Origin: Leptodactylus fallax
Lineage: Eukaryota; Chordata; Amphibia; Anura; Leptodactylidae
Length of the DNA stretch: 64,000 nt
Direction of reading: 5' to 3'
Assembly (NCBI GenBank): GCA_947044405.1
Contig: CAMRHE010000507.1
Span: 434,001-498,000 of the forward strand
The position numbers and the translations under genes were made by a program. A model generated the notes under the pieces. The model saw nothing but the letters and a program-made list of their open reading frames with translations, had not been told where the DNA came from and made no database searches. Positions 35,830 through 48,301 of this stretch are shown in pieces. The stretch's first letter is position 1. Each line of letters opens with the position of its first letter.

Positions 35830-37330
35830 TGAAGCTTTATCCAGAAGACAGCGAGCTCTAGGACAAGACCTAGGATAGGGATAAGGTCACAACCTGACCA
35901 TATGGTTCCTGCCTCCAACCTCTTCCCAACTGACATTTTTGATAAAGATCCAAGTAGATTGAAACGTTACAAGCTATACAATAAAAAAACCACACCTGTT
36001 TGAGCATCTAAATCCTCATACTCTGTGTGTGCAATGTGGATTCTACTGCATTATGTTTACAGGTTTTTGACCCTTTCTACAAGAACCGACACACTGAAGA
36101 CAGTTGTGCAGACTTATCCGGAGAGAGACCTCATCCACTTCAATTATTAGACAATACGTTGTTGAGAGCTACATGTGATAACCAATGTGTGAGGTCCATG
36201 ACTACATGAAACTTTAGAATGGAACAACAAACTCTAGAACAAGCCATAATGTAGAGTAGACATTTCATTCCTTACTGGACAATCTATAGTTGTGAGTCGT
36301 GAACCACATATGTAATAACTAGTATAAAGTCCATGACTACATAAAGCGACATGTTTAGAAAAACGACATACTCTTAAATGCAGAGTAGACCCTTCATTTC
36401 CTCCATTTTTTGGAATACACCTATGTAATAATAATCATTGATAAGCCATAAATACAGAGTGGTCACTTCATTCTCTACAATTCTTGATGGAGGCATGCCA
36501 CATATGTAATAACCAATACAAGGTCCATGACTACGTGAGGCTTCCTCACACTCTAGGATAAGCCATGAATAGAGAGTGGACGATTCATTCCCAACAATTT
36601 CTGGACTACACTTACCATATATGTAATAATTGTGCAAAGAATCATCATGGATACAACAAATTCCAGGATAAGCCATAACTGTAGCGTAGACACAACCTTC
36701 TCTGCAATTATTAGACAATGCATGATCAGGAATCACAGATGTAATAACTTGTGCGAGGTCCATAACTACATGAAGCTTCCTCAAGGAGACTACAAGCTCT
36801 AGAACATGTTATAAATATACAGTAGACACTTGGTTCTTTTCAGTTTTTGGACTAGTCATGGTACAACCTATGTAATAATCAATGTGAGGTTCATGACTTC
36901 ATTGAACTTCATGGGGACAAAACTTAGATAATCCATAAAAGCACTTCATTCCCTACAATTTTTGGACAACATATGGTTGTGAACCACATATGCAATAACC
37001 AATATCAGTTCCATCATGGAGACAACAAGCTGTTGGATAATCCATGAATATAGAGTAGACACCTTGTTCTCTACATCTCTTGGACTACATTCTGATGGCA
37101 TGCCGCATAGGTAATAAAAAGTGTAAGACCCGTGATCACGATGAGCTTCATCATGGAGACAACACGCTGTTGGATAAGCCAAAAATGTACAGTAGAAACT
37201 TCACTTCCTACAGTTATTTGACATCACACAGCTGGGAAAAACTTATATCGTAACTAATATGGGGTCCAGCACTGCGTCGTGGAGACAACTAGTTCTAGAC
37301 ACGGTGGACAATTTGGACACGGACATTTAG
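35830..37330. repeat. degenerate tandem array, ~120-bp unit
   Basis: About ten to twelve diverged units share the order CACATATGTAATAACCA, GGTCCATGACTACATGA, AACTCTAGGATAAGCCATAA, AGAGTAGACACTTCATTC and CAATTTTTGGAC. The GTAATAA block recurs at about 36176, 36310, 36424, 36505, 36612, 36743, 36873, 36991, 37112 and 37249. No gene is present; the frames on both strands come from the repeat. Confidence 0.75.
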
Positions 37331-38930
37331 GTTAACATAGGATGTCCATAAAGGTGATTTGTTCAGTGTATCTTACCTGTTGAGTGCGGATGGTGCATTG
37401 CTACTTGACAGATCTTCTTGGCTCTATCAGACCCTGTGGTCTCTCGACCCAACTGTGGTCCAGTCACTTTCATTCACACTGTTAGTATCTCCTACCCCGT
37501 CTGATCACCTTGGTCCTCTCTGTCTATCTTTTAGACCTCCCCTCTTTCTGTCACTTTATGAGCAAACGGCTGTGATATCCACTTGAGGGCCAGAAAGCCT
37601 CCTCTGAATATCAAAAATGCTCTTCGGGGTGAAGTTCTAAACTCAATCGATGGCTTCTAATGAGATTATTGTTTCAGTGTCAACACCTGCCCATATGTGA
37701 GTATTGTAGCCGGGCACACCAGGGCTAGGACGGTCCCCATGAGTCGAGGGAACAGTAAGTAATGTACACACGTCAGGCAGGTGCGTCCCCATTCTGCCCC
37801 TAGCAGTCTCTCATCCATCTTGAGGCTGCCACTTGCAGTCACACTATGTAATAAGCTCCATTAATCTCTCCCTGACAAGCCCTGATTAATGAGGACGGCA
37901 TGCAAAAAGAGAGGGTGCAGGGGAGGACAGGCGCAGGAAGCAGTCACTGCAGCCATACTGTCTGAGGGCTTATTAGGAAAACTTGTTTTATCGTCCAAAC
38001 CACAGACGATAAAAATAAAAACCACAAGCCGCTCCGTATGTCGTCACTGTGAGGTCAGACAATGCCATGATCGGTCCTGGTCCACAAAATGGACCAAATG
38101 GTACAGGCTCCAGATTGTCCAAAATCAGAAGTGTGCAGGGCCCCTTTTATTACGATGGATCCTGTGATATCTGGATCTGCATAGATCTGGACTGCTCATG
38201 GACGTGATATACGGCCCTGTGACTACGGCGACATTTACACCACAGCGCCGATTCTCAGCCATGTTTTTTCATAGCCCGGACCAGTGAGACATCTTTTATT
38301 TTCACAGACCTGTTGACTTTCAATTGGAGGGTCATGACAATGGAGCCATGTTTCTGACCTGTCAAAAAGTAGAGCTCTACTTGTTCATAAATCACAGGCA
38401 GCACGTGTTGGGAACAATGCTAGTGTGAATAGAGCCTAAGCCCTAAGAAGACGTACATTTTTGGTTACCCATCCTACCCCCCACCCTACACACAATAGCC
38501 CCAGGAACTTCAAAAGACAAAAAACTAATCCAGAACAATAGAACAAGATAAAGGAGCAGAAAACCTAAAGAGCAAAGATGTCAAAGTGCGGTATAATAAA
38601 AACTAGGAGTGTGACAAGTAGTGATGGCGGGGGCAGGGAAGGTCCTGGACAAGCTGTGTGATGTCATTGAAGAACAATACAGTCATCCCCTCCCCCTTTA
38701 TCCAATGGCTGATAACAGAGAAGAATAGTTTTACACTGTACTGAGAATATACTGTGGGTGACAAACACAAACACTCACTCTCCATCTCCTGCCTTTAGAC
38801 ACCACAGCTGATACAGAGACATGAGGGGCGTATTTATTAAGGATGGCATATATATAACAGTCTAAAACCATATTTTAGCACATAACAATGTGCCAGATGT
38901 ATTAAAGGAAGTGTTCACTCATTGACAGAA
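37331..38930. other. intergenic, no gene
   Basis: Unassigned sequence. No coding exon with splice sites and homology could be recognised on either strand. The stretch near 38215-38400 looks like an old dispersed repeat. Confidence 0.35.
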
Positions 38931-38984
38931 ACGGCGATATCTCCACAACAGAGGCTGGGATTCACAAAGAGAAAACAGTGTCAT

Positions 38985-40516
38985 TCTGGTGACAGTAACC
39001 TATCTATCTGCAGGGCTGGGGTGATATGCTGATTCTGGTGACACTAACCTATCTATCTGCAGGGCTGGGGTGATATGCTGGTTCTGGTGACACTAACCTA
39101 TCTATCTGCAGTGCTGGAGTGATATGCTGGTTCTGGTGACACTAACCTATCTATCTGCAGGGCTGAGGTAATATGCTAGTTCTGGTGACACTAACCTATC
39201 TATCTGAGGGACTGGGGTGATATGTTGGTTCTGGTGACACTAACCTATCTATCTGCAGGGCTGGGATGATATACTGGTTCTGGTGACACTAACCTATCTA
39301 TCTGCAGGACTGGGGTGATATGCTGGTTCTGGTGACACTAACCTATCTATCTGCAGGGCTGGGGTGATATGCTGGTTCTGGTGACACTAACCTATCTATC
39401 TGCAGGGCTGGAGTGATATGCTGGTTCTGGTGACACTAACCTATCTATCTGCAGAGCTGGGGTGATATGCTGGTTCTGGTGACACTAACCTATCTATCTG
39501 CAGTGCTGGGGTGATATGCTGGTTCTGGTGACACTAACCTATCTATCTGCAGGGCTGGGGTGATATGTTGGTTCTGGTGACACTAACCTATCTATCTGTA
39601 GGGCTGGGGTGATATGTTGGTTCTGGTGACACTAACCTATCTATCTGCAGGGCTGGGGTGATATGCTGGTTCTGGTGACACTAACCTATCTATCTGCAGG
39701 GCTGAGGTGATATTCTGGTTCTGGTGACACTAACCTATCTATCTGCAGGGCTGAGGTGATATGCTGGTTCTGGTGACACTAACCTATCTATCTGCAGGGC
39801 TGGGGTGATATGTTGGTTCTGGTGACACTAACCTATCTATCTGCAGGGCTGAGGTTATATGCTGGTTCTGGTGACACTAACCTATCTATCTGCAGGGCTG
39901 GAGTGATATGCTGGTTCTGGTGACACTAACCTATCTATCTGCAGGGCTGGGGTGATATGCTGGGCTCTGGTGACACTAACCTATCTATCTGCAGGGCTGG
40001 AGTGATATGCTGGTTCTGGTGACACTAACCTATCTATCTGCAGGGCTGGGGTGATATGCTGGTTCTGGTGACAGTAACCTATCTATCTGCAGGGCTGGGG
40101 TGATATACTGGTTCTGGTGACACTAACCTATCTATCTGAGGGACTGGGGTGATATGCTGGTTCTGGTGACACTAACCTATCTATCTGCAGGGCTGGGATG
40201 ATATGCTGGGCCTGGAGACACCAACCTATCTATCTGCAGGGCTGAGGTGATATGCTGGTTCTGGTGGCACTAACCTATCTATCTGCAGGGCTGGGGTGAT
40301 ATGTTGGTTCTGATGACACTAACCTATCTATCTGCAGGGCTGAGGTGATATGCTGGTTCTGGTGACATAACCTATCTATCTGCAGGGCTGGGGTGATATG
40401 TTGGTTCTGGTGACACTAACCTATCTATCTGCAGGGCTGAGGTGATATGCTGGTTCTGGTGACACTAACCTATCTATCTGCAGGGCTGGGGTGATATGCT
40501 GGCTCTGGTGACACAT
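38985..40516 (+). repeat. 49-bp minisatellite
   Basis: About 31 near-identical units of CTGGTTCTGGTGACACTAAC, CTATCTATCTGCAG and GGCTGGGGTGATATG. Each unit contains CTATCTATCTGCAG, a good imitation of a splice acceptor. Variation is limited to single bases, so the array is young or homogenised. Confidence 0.95.
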
Positions 40517-40984
40517 TCCCTTTAAAAGGCATGCTCCTATAGGGTTTGTAAATTTGTCAGAAAAATGGGGGTCCCAAATAGTGGGGTGGATGAGAAAAGT
40601 CACAATTATTGTGCAAATGTGACTTGTGCCACAGGTTGGGACTTTTTTATACAGCAAAAGAGACGCAAATCACTTAAATTGCCTAATAACAGAAACATAG
40701 ATGACTGACCAGATATTCAGATCTTTTTGGTTAGATGTTTTTTTTTTTCTGTTACCAGCAATTACATGTTTTTTTTTAAGTATTTAATATTAAAATATAT
40801 TTAACTTCATTAAATTTAAGTCACTTTTTAATTTTATTTATTTTTTTGGTGACCGACCCCATTTTGTCTACTTTTTCCAGGGAAGTTAAACATTGTCCCT
40901 GCAGACTCCCATCATTGTATAGACAATTATCTTGGCTATCTCATACATAAATGTGACTCGCAACTATTTATAGCATATAATTAG

Positions 40985-42125
40985 TTATGCAGATTCTTGT
41001 CATGTGACTGCATTGTTACTGATTTGCTCCCAATAATGTAAATTTTAATTTTTATAAGTCCACCTTTGGCTTTCACCACTGCCTGAATCCTTCTGGGCAT
41101 GCTCTCCATCAGATTCAAGCTTGTCTCGACCGAAATCTGATCCCAGGTCTCTTCTACACGTTCCCAATATTGGTGCCTACTGGTCGACTCACTTGGGTAT
41201 GAATAAAGCTTTTTCGTCAACTCTATCCACAAGTGTTGGATTGGGTTGGGGTCTGGGGACCGTGGGGACCAATCCAGCACCTCTACTTCATTGTCATTGA
41301 ACCATTTCTTCGCTAATCTTGACATATGCTTTTGGTCATTGTCCTGCTGATACACTATGTCGTCCTTTTCATAGTACTCAAGTGTATGAAGTAACTCATC
41401 TTCTATTATACTCACATATAGCTCAGCATTGGGACCACCATTAATCCTGGTCAAGTATCCAACACCTTTGGTTGTGAAACAACCCCATATCATCAGGCTT
41501 CCTCCACCAAACTTCAAAGTTCCTTCAATTTCTCGATCCATTAGCCCTCTTTTTGTCTTGTTTCTTCCAGACCCATTTGCACCCATCAGAGCCCAGTCTA
41601 TTGACTTTAAACTCATTGCTCTCAATCACCCGTTTCCAATTTTCTACTGCCCACTTTTTGTACTTTTTGCAAACTTGAGCCGATGCTTCTTATGCCGCTA
41701 TTGAAGTAGAGGCTTCTTCACCTTTTTTCAGGTCACCATTCCAGACTTGAGTAATGCACATCGCACACATGGACATCTGTGATCTCACTATTATGAAGCA
41801 TTTCAGCCATCTCCACTGATGTGCTTGTCGCCCCAGAACTGATAGACCTTGTGATGAGCCGACTTGTTGACTCGGATATTTTGGCTGGACGTCTACCTCT
41901 TGGCTTTTGAATGGATGGACGGACTTCATTTCTAAATGTCCTGGTGCTCACATGATGCACTTTGGCAATTTTCTTGGCTGAGAGATCGCTATCAATGAGC
42001 TGGATGATGCTGTTTCTCTTTACTTGGGAAATCTTCTTCATGGCTGATGTAATTTGTAGTGTACAAGAAGAAAAAGATTTTTCCACCACCAGGAGCGAAA
42101 CAGTAACAATGACAAGAATCTGCAG
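40985..42125 (-). mobile_element. second Tc1-like DNA transposon
   Basis: Short inverted ends, TGCAGATTCTTGTCAT at about 40987 and ATGACAAGAATCTGCA at about 42108-42123, enclose a broken transposase read on the minus strand. The exact outer boundaries are uncertain because a clean TA duplication is visible only on the left. It belongs to a different Tc1 family from the element at 34230. Confidence 0.8.
41020..42041 (-). pseudogene. Tc1-like transposase, inactivated
   Basis: On the minus strand it starts MKKISQVKRNSIIQLIDS at 42041, with an HTH and a GRRP hook, then shifts frame near 41740 and again near 41610. The catalytic core reads ESNEF where the first aspartate is expected, DNDQKH for the second, and SPDPNPIQHLW where glutamate is expected. 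So two of the three DDE residues are replaced by N and Q, besides the frame breaks. GGGSLMIWG, typical of the family, is intact. Confidence 0.88.
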
Positions 42126-42235
42126 AACTTATCATATGCTAAATAGTTGTAAGTCAGATTTATGTATGAGATCTTGATGCTCCAATAGAAGTGAATGGAG
42201 CATGCTGGGAGTTGCAGTTTCTCTCTCCATAGCGG

Positions 42236-42845
42236 TCTTCGTCCCTAGCGATGTCTCGCTCCCTAGCAATGTCTCCCTCTGTAGTGATGTCTCCCTCCAT
42301 GGCGGTGTCTCCCTCCGTAGCAATGTCTCCTTCTGTAGCGATGTCTCCCTCCATAGCGTTGTTTTCCTCTATAGCAATGTCCCCCTCCATAGCGGTGTCT
42401 CCCTCCATAGCGGTGTCTCCCTCCATAGTGGTGTCTTCCTCCATAGCGGTGTCTCCCTCCATAGCGGTGTCTCCCTCCATAGCGGTGTCTCCCTCTATAG
42501 CGGTGTCTCCCTTCATAGCGGTGTCTTCCTCCATAGCGGTGTCTCCCTCCATAGCGGTGTCTCCCTCTATAGCGGTGTCTCCCTCCATAGCGGTGTCTCC
42601 CTTCATAGCGGTGTCTCCCTCCATAGCGGTGTCTCCCTCTATAGCGGTGTCTCCCTCCATAGCGGTGTCTCCCTCTATAGCGGTGTCTCCCTTCATAGCG
42701 GTGTCTTCCTCCATAATGATGTCTCCCTCCATAGCGTTGTTTTCCTCTATAGCAATGTCTCCCTTCATAGCAATGTCTCCCTCCTTAACGGTGTCTCCCT
42801 CCATAACGATGTCTTCCTCTGTAGCGATGTCTTCCTCCACGACTA
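42236..42845 (+). repeat. 18-bp minisatellite
   Basis: About 33 units of TCTCCCTCCATAGCGGTG. Because the unit is a multiple of three, several frames on both strands stay open for 200 codons or more (for example MEGDTA repeats on the minus strand). No start context, splice signals or homology support a gene. Confidence 0.93.
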
Positions 42846-42899
42846 CATCACATCCCTGACTATTGATTTTACGTTCTGAGAAGTCACAATGATTTATCA

Positions 42900-43185
42900 C
42901 TTTTTAACAGGCTTCAGGCAAAAAGTGTTCTTCAAGCTGTGAAATGTCCATAAGTAAGTCCATACTTTTGATGTGGCCCCTCTAGACATCAACAGTCCCT
43001 ACAGTCTTTAATATCTTAGGAATACGTTTAACTATTTCATTATAAGGGTATTTTTCTTCCTCTGGATCAACACCAGACCCGATCAGGTGTTACGGCTGCC
43101 AGAAGCCATATACTAGGTAGATAGCTGAAGTAGCCCAGCTCCTATGCAAGTCAATGTGAGCAGGGCTGCAGTTCTAGGCGCTACC
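42900..43185. other. intergenic, LINE scrap
   Basis: TTTTTCTTCCTCTGGATCAACACC at about 43048-43075 (quoted in part) matches the LINE tails at 32240 and 33450. Otherwise no feature. Confidence 0.35.
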
Positions 43186-43189
43186 TCTA

Positions 43190-43237
43190 CACTGAAAAAA
43201 AAAAGCTTAAAAAAATTAAATAGCTTTAAAAAAAAAA

Positions 43238-43287
<50 letters not shown>

Positions 43288-43655
43288 GTTTCGCTTCCAA
43301 AAATGCCCAAACTATAAGCAAGAAAATATTTCTCTCCTACGTGTAGCCAAACTACTGGTTTTCTGTTTTTTTCCCCGTTTTACCTCCCCAAAATAATTTA
43401 ATAAAAAAAATAACAAAACATCAGTCTATCCCCAAAATAGTATAAATGAAAATGACAACTTTCCCAGATGAGACATCTTACATGGCTCCATACACAGAGA
43501 AAAAAGGGACAGCTGTCAAAATTTGACAACAGAAAATTTTTTATTTTTCCAAGTTTTGGATTTTTGTAAAGACATTACAACATAACAAAAACAAAAATAA
43601 CATAAATTTGGTATCGTTGTAATCGTACTGACCTGCAGAATAGGGGTTAACTGAT
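43190..43655. repeat. A/T-rich interspersed repeat, copy 3, with a TA microsatellite
   Basis: A-rich tracts enclose (TA)n at 43241-43284. The segment 43560-43650, with AAATTTGGTATCGTTG and GTAATCGTACTGACC, matches the family at 30960-31290 and 241-575. Confidence 0.5.
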
Positions 43656-43840
43656 ATTTCGATAGGTTATATAACTAATAGAGATGAGGCTGCTCCGTCC
43701 CATAGTGACCTGTGAAGGAGAAATTACACAGGACATAACAACATAAGACCAGCCTTGTCAGGAGCTGAAGTCCCCCGGTGTAAGTCATATGCTCCAACTT
43801 CAAAACTTGTAGTTCCCCTTCCAGAAACGGAACATCATGT

Positions 43841-44168
43841 AACTAACTCAACCCATCATCCCAACCCATCATATTTACCTGTCTTCCAGTCCAGACATTC
43901 TGGACATGGGATGTCACTTCTTCTGGGTGTCCAACACCTATTCTTCTTGACGTCTGCCAGCCACCCACGCCTGCGCAATAAATTCGGAATGCCGGCATGT
44001 GCAGTAGAGTGAGCAGCCAGCATATGATGCACAAGGTGACGCACACTCTTACTGTGCATGCCGGCACTCTGGCTCTATTGCGCAGGTGTGGGCAGCCGGC
44101 AGACATCCAGAAGGTTCAGTCCGGAAGACAGGTAAGTATGATGGGGGGGGGGGAGTTTGAGTTAGTTG
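43841..44168. mobile_element. palindromic MITE, 328 bp
   Basis: Left arm blocks AACTAACTCAA, ATATTTACCTGTCTTCC, ACGTCTGCCAGCC and TGCGCAATAAATTCGGAATG are mirrored by CATTCC-like CACTCTGGCTCTATTGCGCA, GGCAGCCGGCAGACAT, GGAAGACAGGTAAGTAT and TTGAGTTAGTT. The arms are about 120-150 bp and meet near 44010. It has no coding capacity. Confidence 0.7.
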
Positions 44169-44239
44169 GGAAGGGCTAGTAGTGTGTGGGCTAGCTAGGG
44201 AAACAGGGAGGTGGAGAAAGAGAGGGAGTGAGGAGGTGT

Positions 44240-45070
44240 GCAGGGCTGGGGTCAGCACCCAACGTACCCGGGCAAGTTCCGGGGCCCCAAGCTCCTGAGG
44301 GGGCCCACTAGGCTGCCGGGTGCTGACTGCTTTTTGGTTTTTTTTTTAAATAGGCCGTTACCTGTTGGAGTAACCACAGCAGGTAACGGGCCCTATTTAC
44401 TTACCGGGGATCGGTAATTAAGGTCGGGATCGCCAGGCAAGGGCCGCTTTAACCATAGGGTCAACAGTGCACTTGCACCGGGCCCTATGGTAGCTGGGGG
44501 CCCCTTTGAGTTTGCTGAACCAACTCATCGGCGTCCTCTGGAAGATGAAGCCAGTGATGAAGTAGGGAGCTGTCCACTCCCTGCTTCACCACCCGGATGC
44601 TGTCTTTGCTCCCGGTGTCCTGGGTGCAGGGGGTGCGATGTAGTGACGTCACTTACATCACGCCTGTTACTCTGGGACCAGAGAGGACTGAACGGGGAGA
44701 ATGGGGAAAGGTGAGTATTAAGGTTTTGTTTTTTTCTTTGATATATACAGTTGGGTTTATGATACTGTGGGGGCAATCTGAGGGGTGGGAGGACATGATA
44801 CTGTGGGGGCAACCTGAGGGTTGGGGGGACATGAATCTGAGGGGGTAACCTGGAGGGGGACATGAAAATGTGGGGGCAACCTGGGGGGTGGGGGGACATG
44901 ATACTGTGGGGGCAACCTGAGGGGGACATGACACCGTGGGGGCAACCAGGGGGTGGGGGGACATGAATCTGGGGGTGTAACCTGGAGGGGGACATGAAAA
45001 TGTGGGGGCAACCTGGAAGGGGACATTCTTGTATGGGGCCACTAGGGAGGCATTATACTATGTGGGGGCC
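44240..45070 (+). repeat. hAT-associated composite with hairpin and minisatellite
   Basis: A hairpin CCGTTACCTG ... CAGGTAACGG (44353-44390) is followed by the CTCCCTGCTTCACC / GATGTAGTGACGTCAC block and then by imperfect units of GATACTGTGGGGGCAACCTGAGG. The order matches 19230-20045 and 52540-53190. Clear terminal repeats were not found. Confidence 0.5.
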
Positions 45071-45259
45071 ATTCAGGGGGCATTATAATTTGAAACCTTT
45101 GCACCAATGTGTTAAAACGTCCCTGATCGGAGGCCAAGGGGAGGTAAGATCTGATGTGACTTCGTACTATCTTCAGCCCTCTTCTATGACCTCACGTGGG
45201 TAAGGCTGACGTCGCAACGCATAATGATACCAGCGTAACCCACGTTTCTAACGTCATCG

Positions 45260-45930
45260 AAGAGAGCTGAAGACTGAGCAGGGAGAGACTCTGGAGTTCG
45301 GGAAAACTAGCATGATTTTTTTACGTTTGTCACCTCCCCTAGGCCTCCGATCATTATACTCGGGGGCTTGAAAAGCCCCCCCCGAGTATAATAATAGTTT
45401 TTTTGTCGTGAACCCCAAAAATTTAGGGTTCTGCCGAAACCAAAATTTTTCCAATATTTGCAAGGACTACTATGGGACATTATACTGTGTGCAGGGGCCG
45501 CTACGGGACATTATACCTTGTGAAGGGGTCACTATGGGACATTATACTGTGTGGAGGGGTCGCTATGGGACATTATACTGTGTGGAGGGGTCGCTATGGG
45601 ACATTATACCTTGTGAAGGGGTCGCTATGGGACATTATACTGTGTGGAGGGGTCGCTATGGGACATTATACTGTGTGGAGGGGTCGCTATGGGACATTAT
45701 GCCGTTTGGCGGGGCCACTATGGGACTTTATGCTGTGTGCAGGGGCCACTATGGAACATTATACCTTGTGAAGGGGCCACTATGGGACATTATACCTTGT
45801 GAAGGGGCCACTGTGGGACATTATAGTGTGTTTAAATGGGGCGTTATACTGTGTGGAGGCCAGGAAAGCGGGCACTATGGGGGGACCCAAGTCAAAAGTA
45901 TGGTACAGGGCCCAGTCTTTGCTAGTTATG
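45260..45930 (+). repeat. hAT-associated composite, second type
   Basis: A hairpin, TTATACTCGGGGGCTT against AAGCCCCCCCGAGTATAA (45354-45391), is followed by about ten units of GGGACATTATACTGTGTGG and AGGGGTCGCTAT (45470-45860). It ends near CTAGTTATGTCCCTG at 45931-45945, which looks like a worn terminal repeat. The open frame across it is a repeat artefact. Confidence 0.55.
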
Positions 45931-46044
45931 TCCCTGTATATATTTATTATACCCTGTCTGTGTATATGTTTATATAAGTATGTATGTATCTGTGGGGGCC
46001 AACTCAGTTTCTGCATTGAGCACTTCCATTAATACAGATGAAAA

Positions 46045-47095
46045 CGTTCATTGCACTGTTAACAGAATCAGGCCCTGTTCACACAGTGGAATCTGGCGCT
46101 GATTTTGCAGCGGATTTTGCCCCCAAATCAGCAGCAGATTACTCCCTCATTCTGCCTCCCATTGTAAACAATTGGTGCAGGTCGCTGAAAAAAAAAAAAA
46201 AACTGTCCCTACTGGATCTTGTCGCGGATTCTGCACCCGATTAGGAGGCTGTGGCTTCAGACTCCCCTGTAAGGACCCGGACAGGAGCCTCCCGCGGCAG
46301 CATGCGGGGGTTGCCGGTCCTCTCCTTTAGATGCTCCTTCTGGCCCTTAGGGAGGCAGGCTGGAACCTCCACGACGGTATGCGGGGGGTTGCCGGTCCTT
46401 CCCTGCTCGGGCCATGGGATTCCCTTCCGGAGCAGAGGCTCGGTCGGAACCTTTATTTTTGGGACTTTCGCTCCAGGTAATCGCTGGCTATTCAGTTTCC
46501 CCTGGTAGTAAGCATCGCATATTTCCTGTCCTGTTACCTCCTGCCTAGACCTCCTGCTTCTGTTGTTTGACTATCCATCTGGCCTCCCGATTTTGTACCT
46601 TGTTCTCGTCTCCTGCTAACGACCCCGGCTTGCCTTAAGACTTCGTCCTCCTGAACTCCAATTTGGTACCGCTCTGCACTCCCGTTACAGACCCAGTTTG
46701 TTTGACACACCTATTTGGTCTTCCCTTTTGTACTTCGCTAACCTCATGCTGACAACTCGGACAATACGACAACTCTTTGGAGCTCTGCTGCCATCTACTG
46801 CCTGCCGCCATCCACTGCTTACTATACTCTGCAGACTGACATCCCTACTCCTGCTACTACTGGTACGTGATTCCAGTTTCTGTTCTGCCGTGTCTGGTGG
46901 TGTGCTGTGCGTTCGGCGCTCTCTGACCCGTGTCGCTCTGCCCGTCAGTAGCTTCAAGTCCATCCCCACCATCAGGGGCCCTGGTGAACATCTCTGGGGG
47001 TGGGGTTCGGTGCGGTTGGGAGAGCGCGGGATGTTCAGCGCGGTTTTTACCATTTGATTTGGTTTGACTGGTGCTGGGACTCACTACTTAGCTCT
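46045..47095 (+). repeat. unclassified repeat, possibly a solo LTR
   Basis: A stretch rich in CTCCTG, GACCCCGGCTTGCC and CTTGTTCTCGTCTCCTGC resembles the C/T-rich LTRs of other Ty3/Gypsy elements I recall from frogs. No TG...CA borders or target duplication could be fixed. No coding exon is evident. Confidence 0.3.
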
Positions 47096-47970
47096 ACGCT
47101 GCATCTGTTCCATAACATCCCCACTGATTAGACCCATTTATTTGGGCCTAATCAGTAGTGGAAAGCCGCAAGGGCATGCTAATACTCTGCATCCTCCACC
47201 GTGAGCCGGGGGGGGGGGGGGGGAGAGGGGGCAGAAAATAAAGAGGAATCCGGGGCAGATATCTGTCTAAAATTCCTCTTTACTGTCTGATGTCTGAACA
47301 GTTTCTATCTACTTGTATGGAATGGTCCACTCCAGTAGGTCTCCCTCAGCAAAAAACACCCAATTTCAGTAGCTTTTTTGCTGTGGTGCGCATGGGTTTC
47401 ATAAGAGATATTCCGGGTCATCTATTCATTATGATGGGCTGAGGACATGGCAACAGGTGGTGGCCGTTGCTTTTCTACCCCCGGCAGCTGTGTTATAGTG
47501 ATCTGACCCCTGACACTGTGCTGAAAGTCATATACCGTCAATGACTGTGCAAGCTGTGGGCACCGAGAAGAGTGACAAGCCATAGGTTAGGATCATCCAG
47601 TGACAGTGAGAGAAGACTTATCTCCTTCATCAGAAAGACAACCAAGTGTCCCAGATACCCTCAAGTGTTGGGGTGAGGGCATTCTTGGACCATCAAGTGA
47701 CATTCCTAGGGGAAAAGCGAGGCCACAAATGTGATCAATGGAGGCGTGAATGAAGAAAGATGTTCACAGACGGCGTATTCTCTACTTATGTCAGCTGCGA
47801 GACAGGGGTCAGGGGACACTTATGGTATGGCCACAGGTTCTGCTATAAATGTCCCAGATGGGAATACCCCCTCCTCCGCACTGATTTGGGCACAGTTGCA
47901 ATGTTCTCTCTAGCCCTCACCATTCCCAAGCAGTCATTTCTATTAGCATATCAGACACCAAAACTATCTA
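47096..47970. other. intergenic, no gene
   Basis: A G run at 47208-47223 is the only notable low-complexity feature. No exon recognised. Confidence 0.35.
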
Positions 47971-47972
47971 GG

Positions 47973-48117
47973 CTCCCTAATGTCAAGTTGGTGGTGTCAG
48001 GCAAAAGCAAGCAAGGGGGCATGACTAGGAGCTTTGACAATGCCCACTTCTGATTGGAGCTCTAAACCACAACCCTTGCCTGCTTCAGGCTGACACCACC
48101 CACTTGACATTAGGGAG
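47973..48117. mobile_element. 145-bp palindromic element
   Basis: CTCCCTAATGTCAAGTTGG and GGTGTCAGGC pair with GCCTG-A-CACC and CCACTTGACATTAGGGAG. The inner AGCAAGCAAGGG also pairs with CCCTTGCCTGCT. The arms are about 45 bp. Confidence 0.65.
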
Positions 48118-48301
48118 TCTCGTTATCCTTTCAGGTACCAAACCTAACTGCACCTATTGCTCAGGAATGGAGGAGGCTAGCTAGAAAATTCCACCTTTAT
48201 AGGAATCAGTGGAGGGGCGACTGGAGTCGGTGAAAACTCCTCTTTAAGACATAACACAGGTTTTTTGGCCACTCTACTTTTGACAGCATATCACTCAAAA
48301 C

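Noticed and set aside
42160..42900. Frames over 200 codons on both strands (MEGDTA and HSGVSL repeats)
   Set aside because: They come from an 18-bp minisatellite; no homology, splice signals or codon bias support a protein.
45408..45977. 189-codon frame with GHYTVWRGRYGTLY repeats
   Set aside because: Translation of the GGGACATTATACTG minisatellite.
46251..47057. Possible protein-coding exon in GC-richer sequence
   Set aside because: Frames on both strands are short and lack homology; the text looks more like a C/T-rich LTR than an exon.
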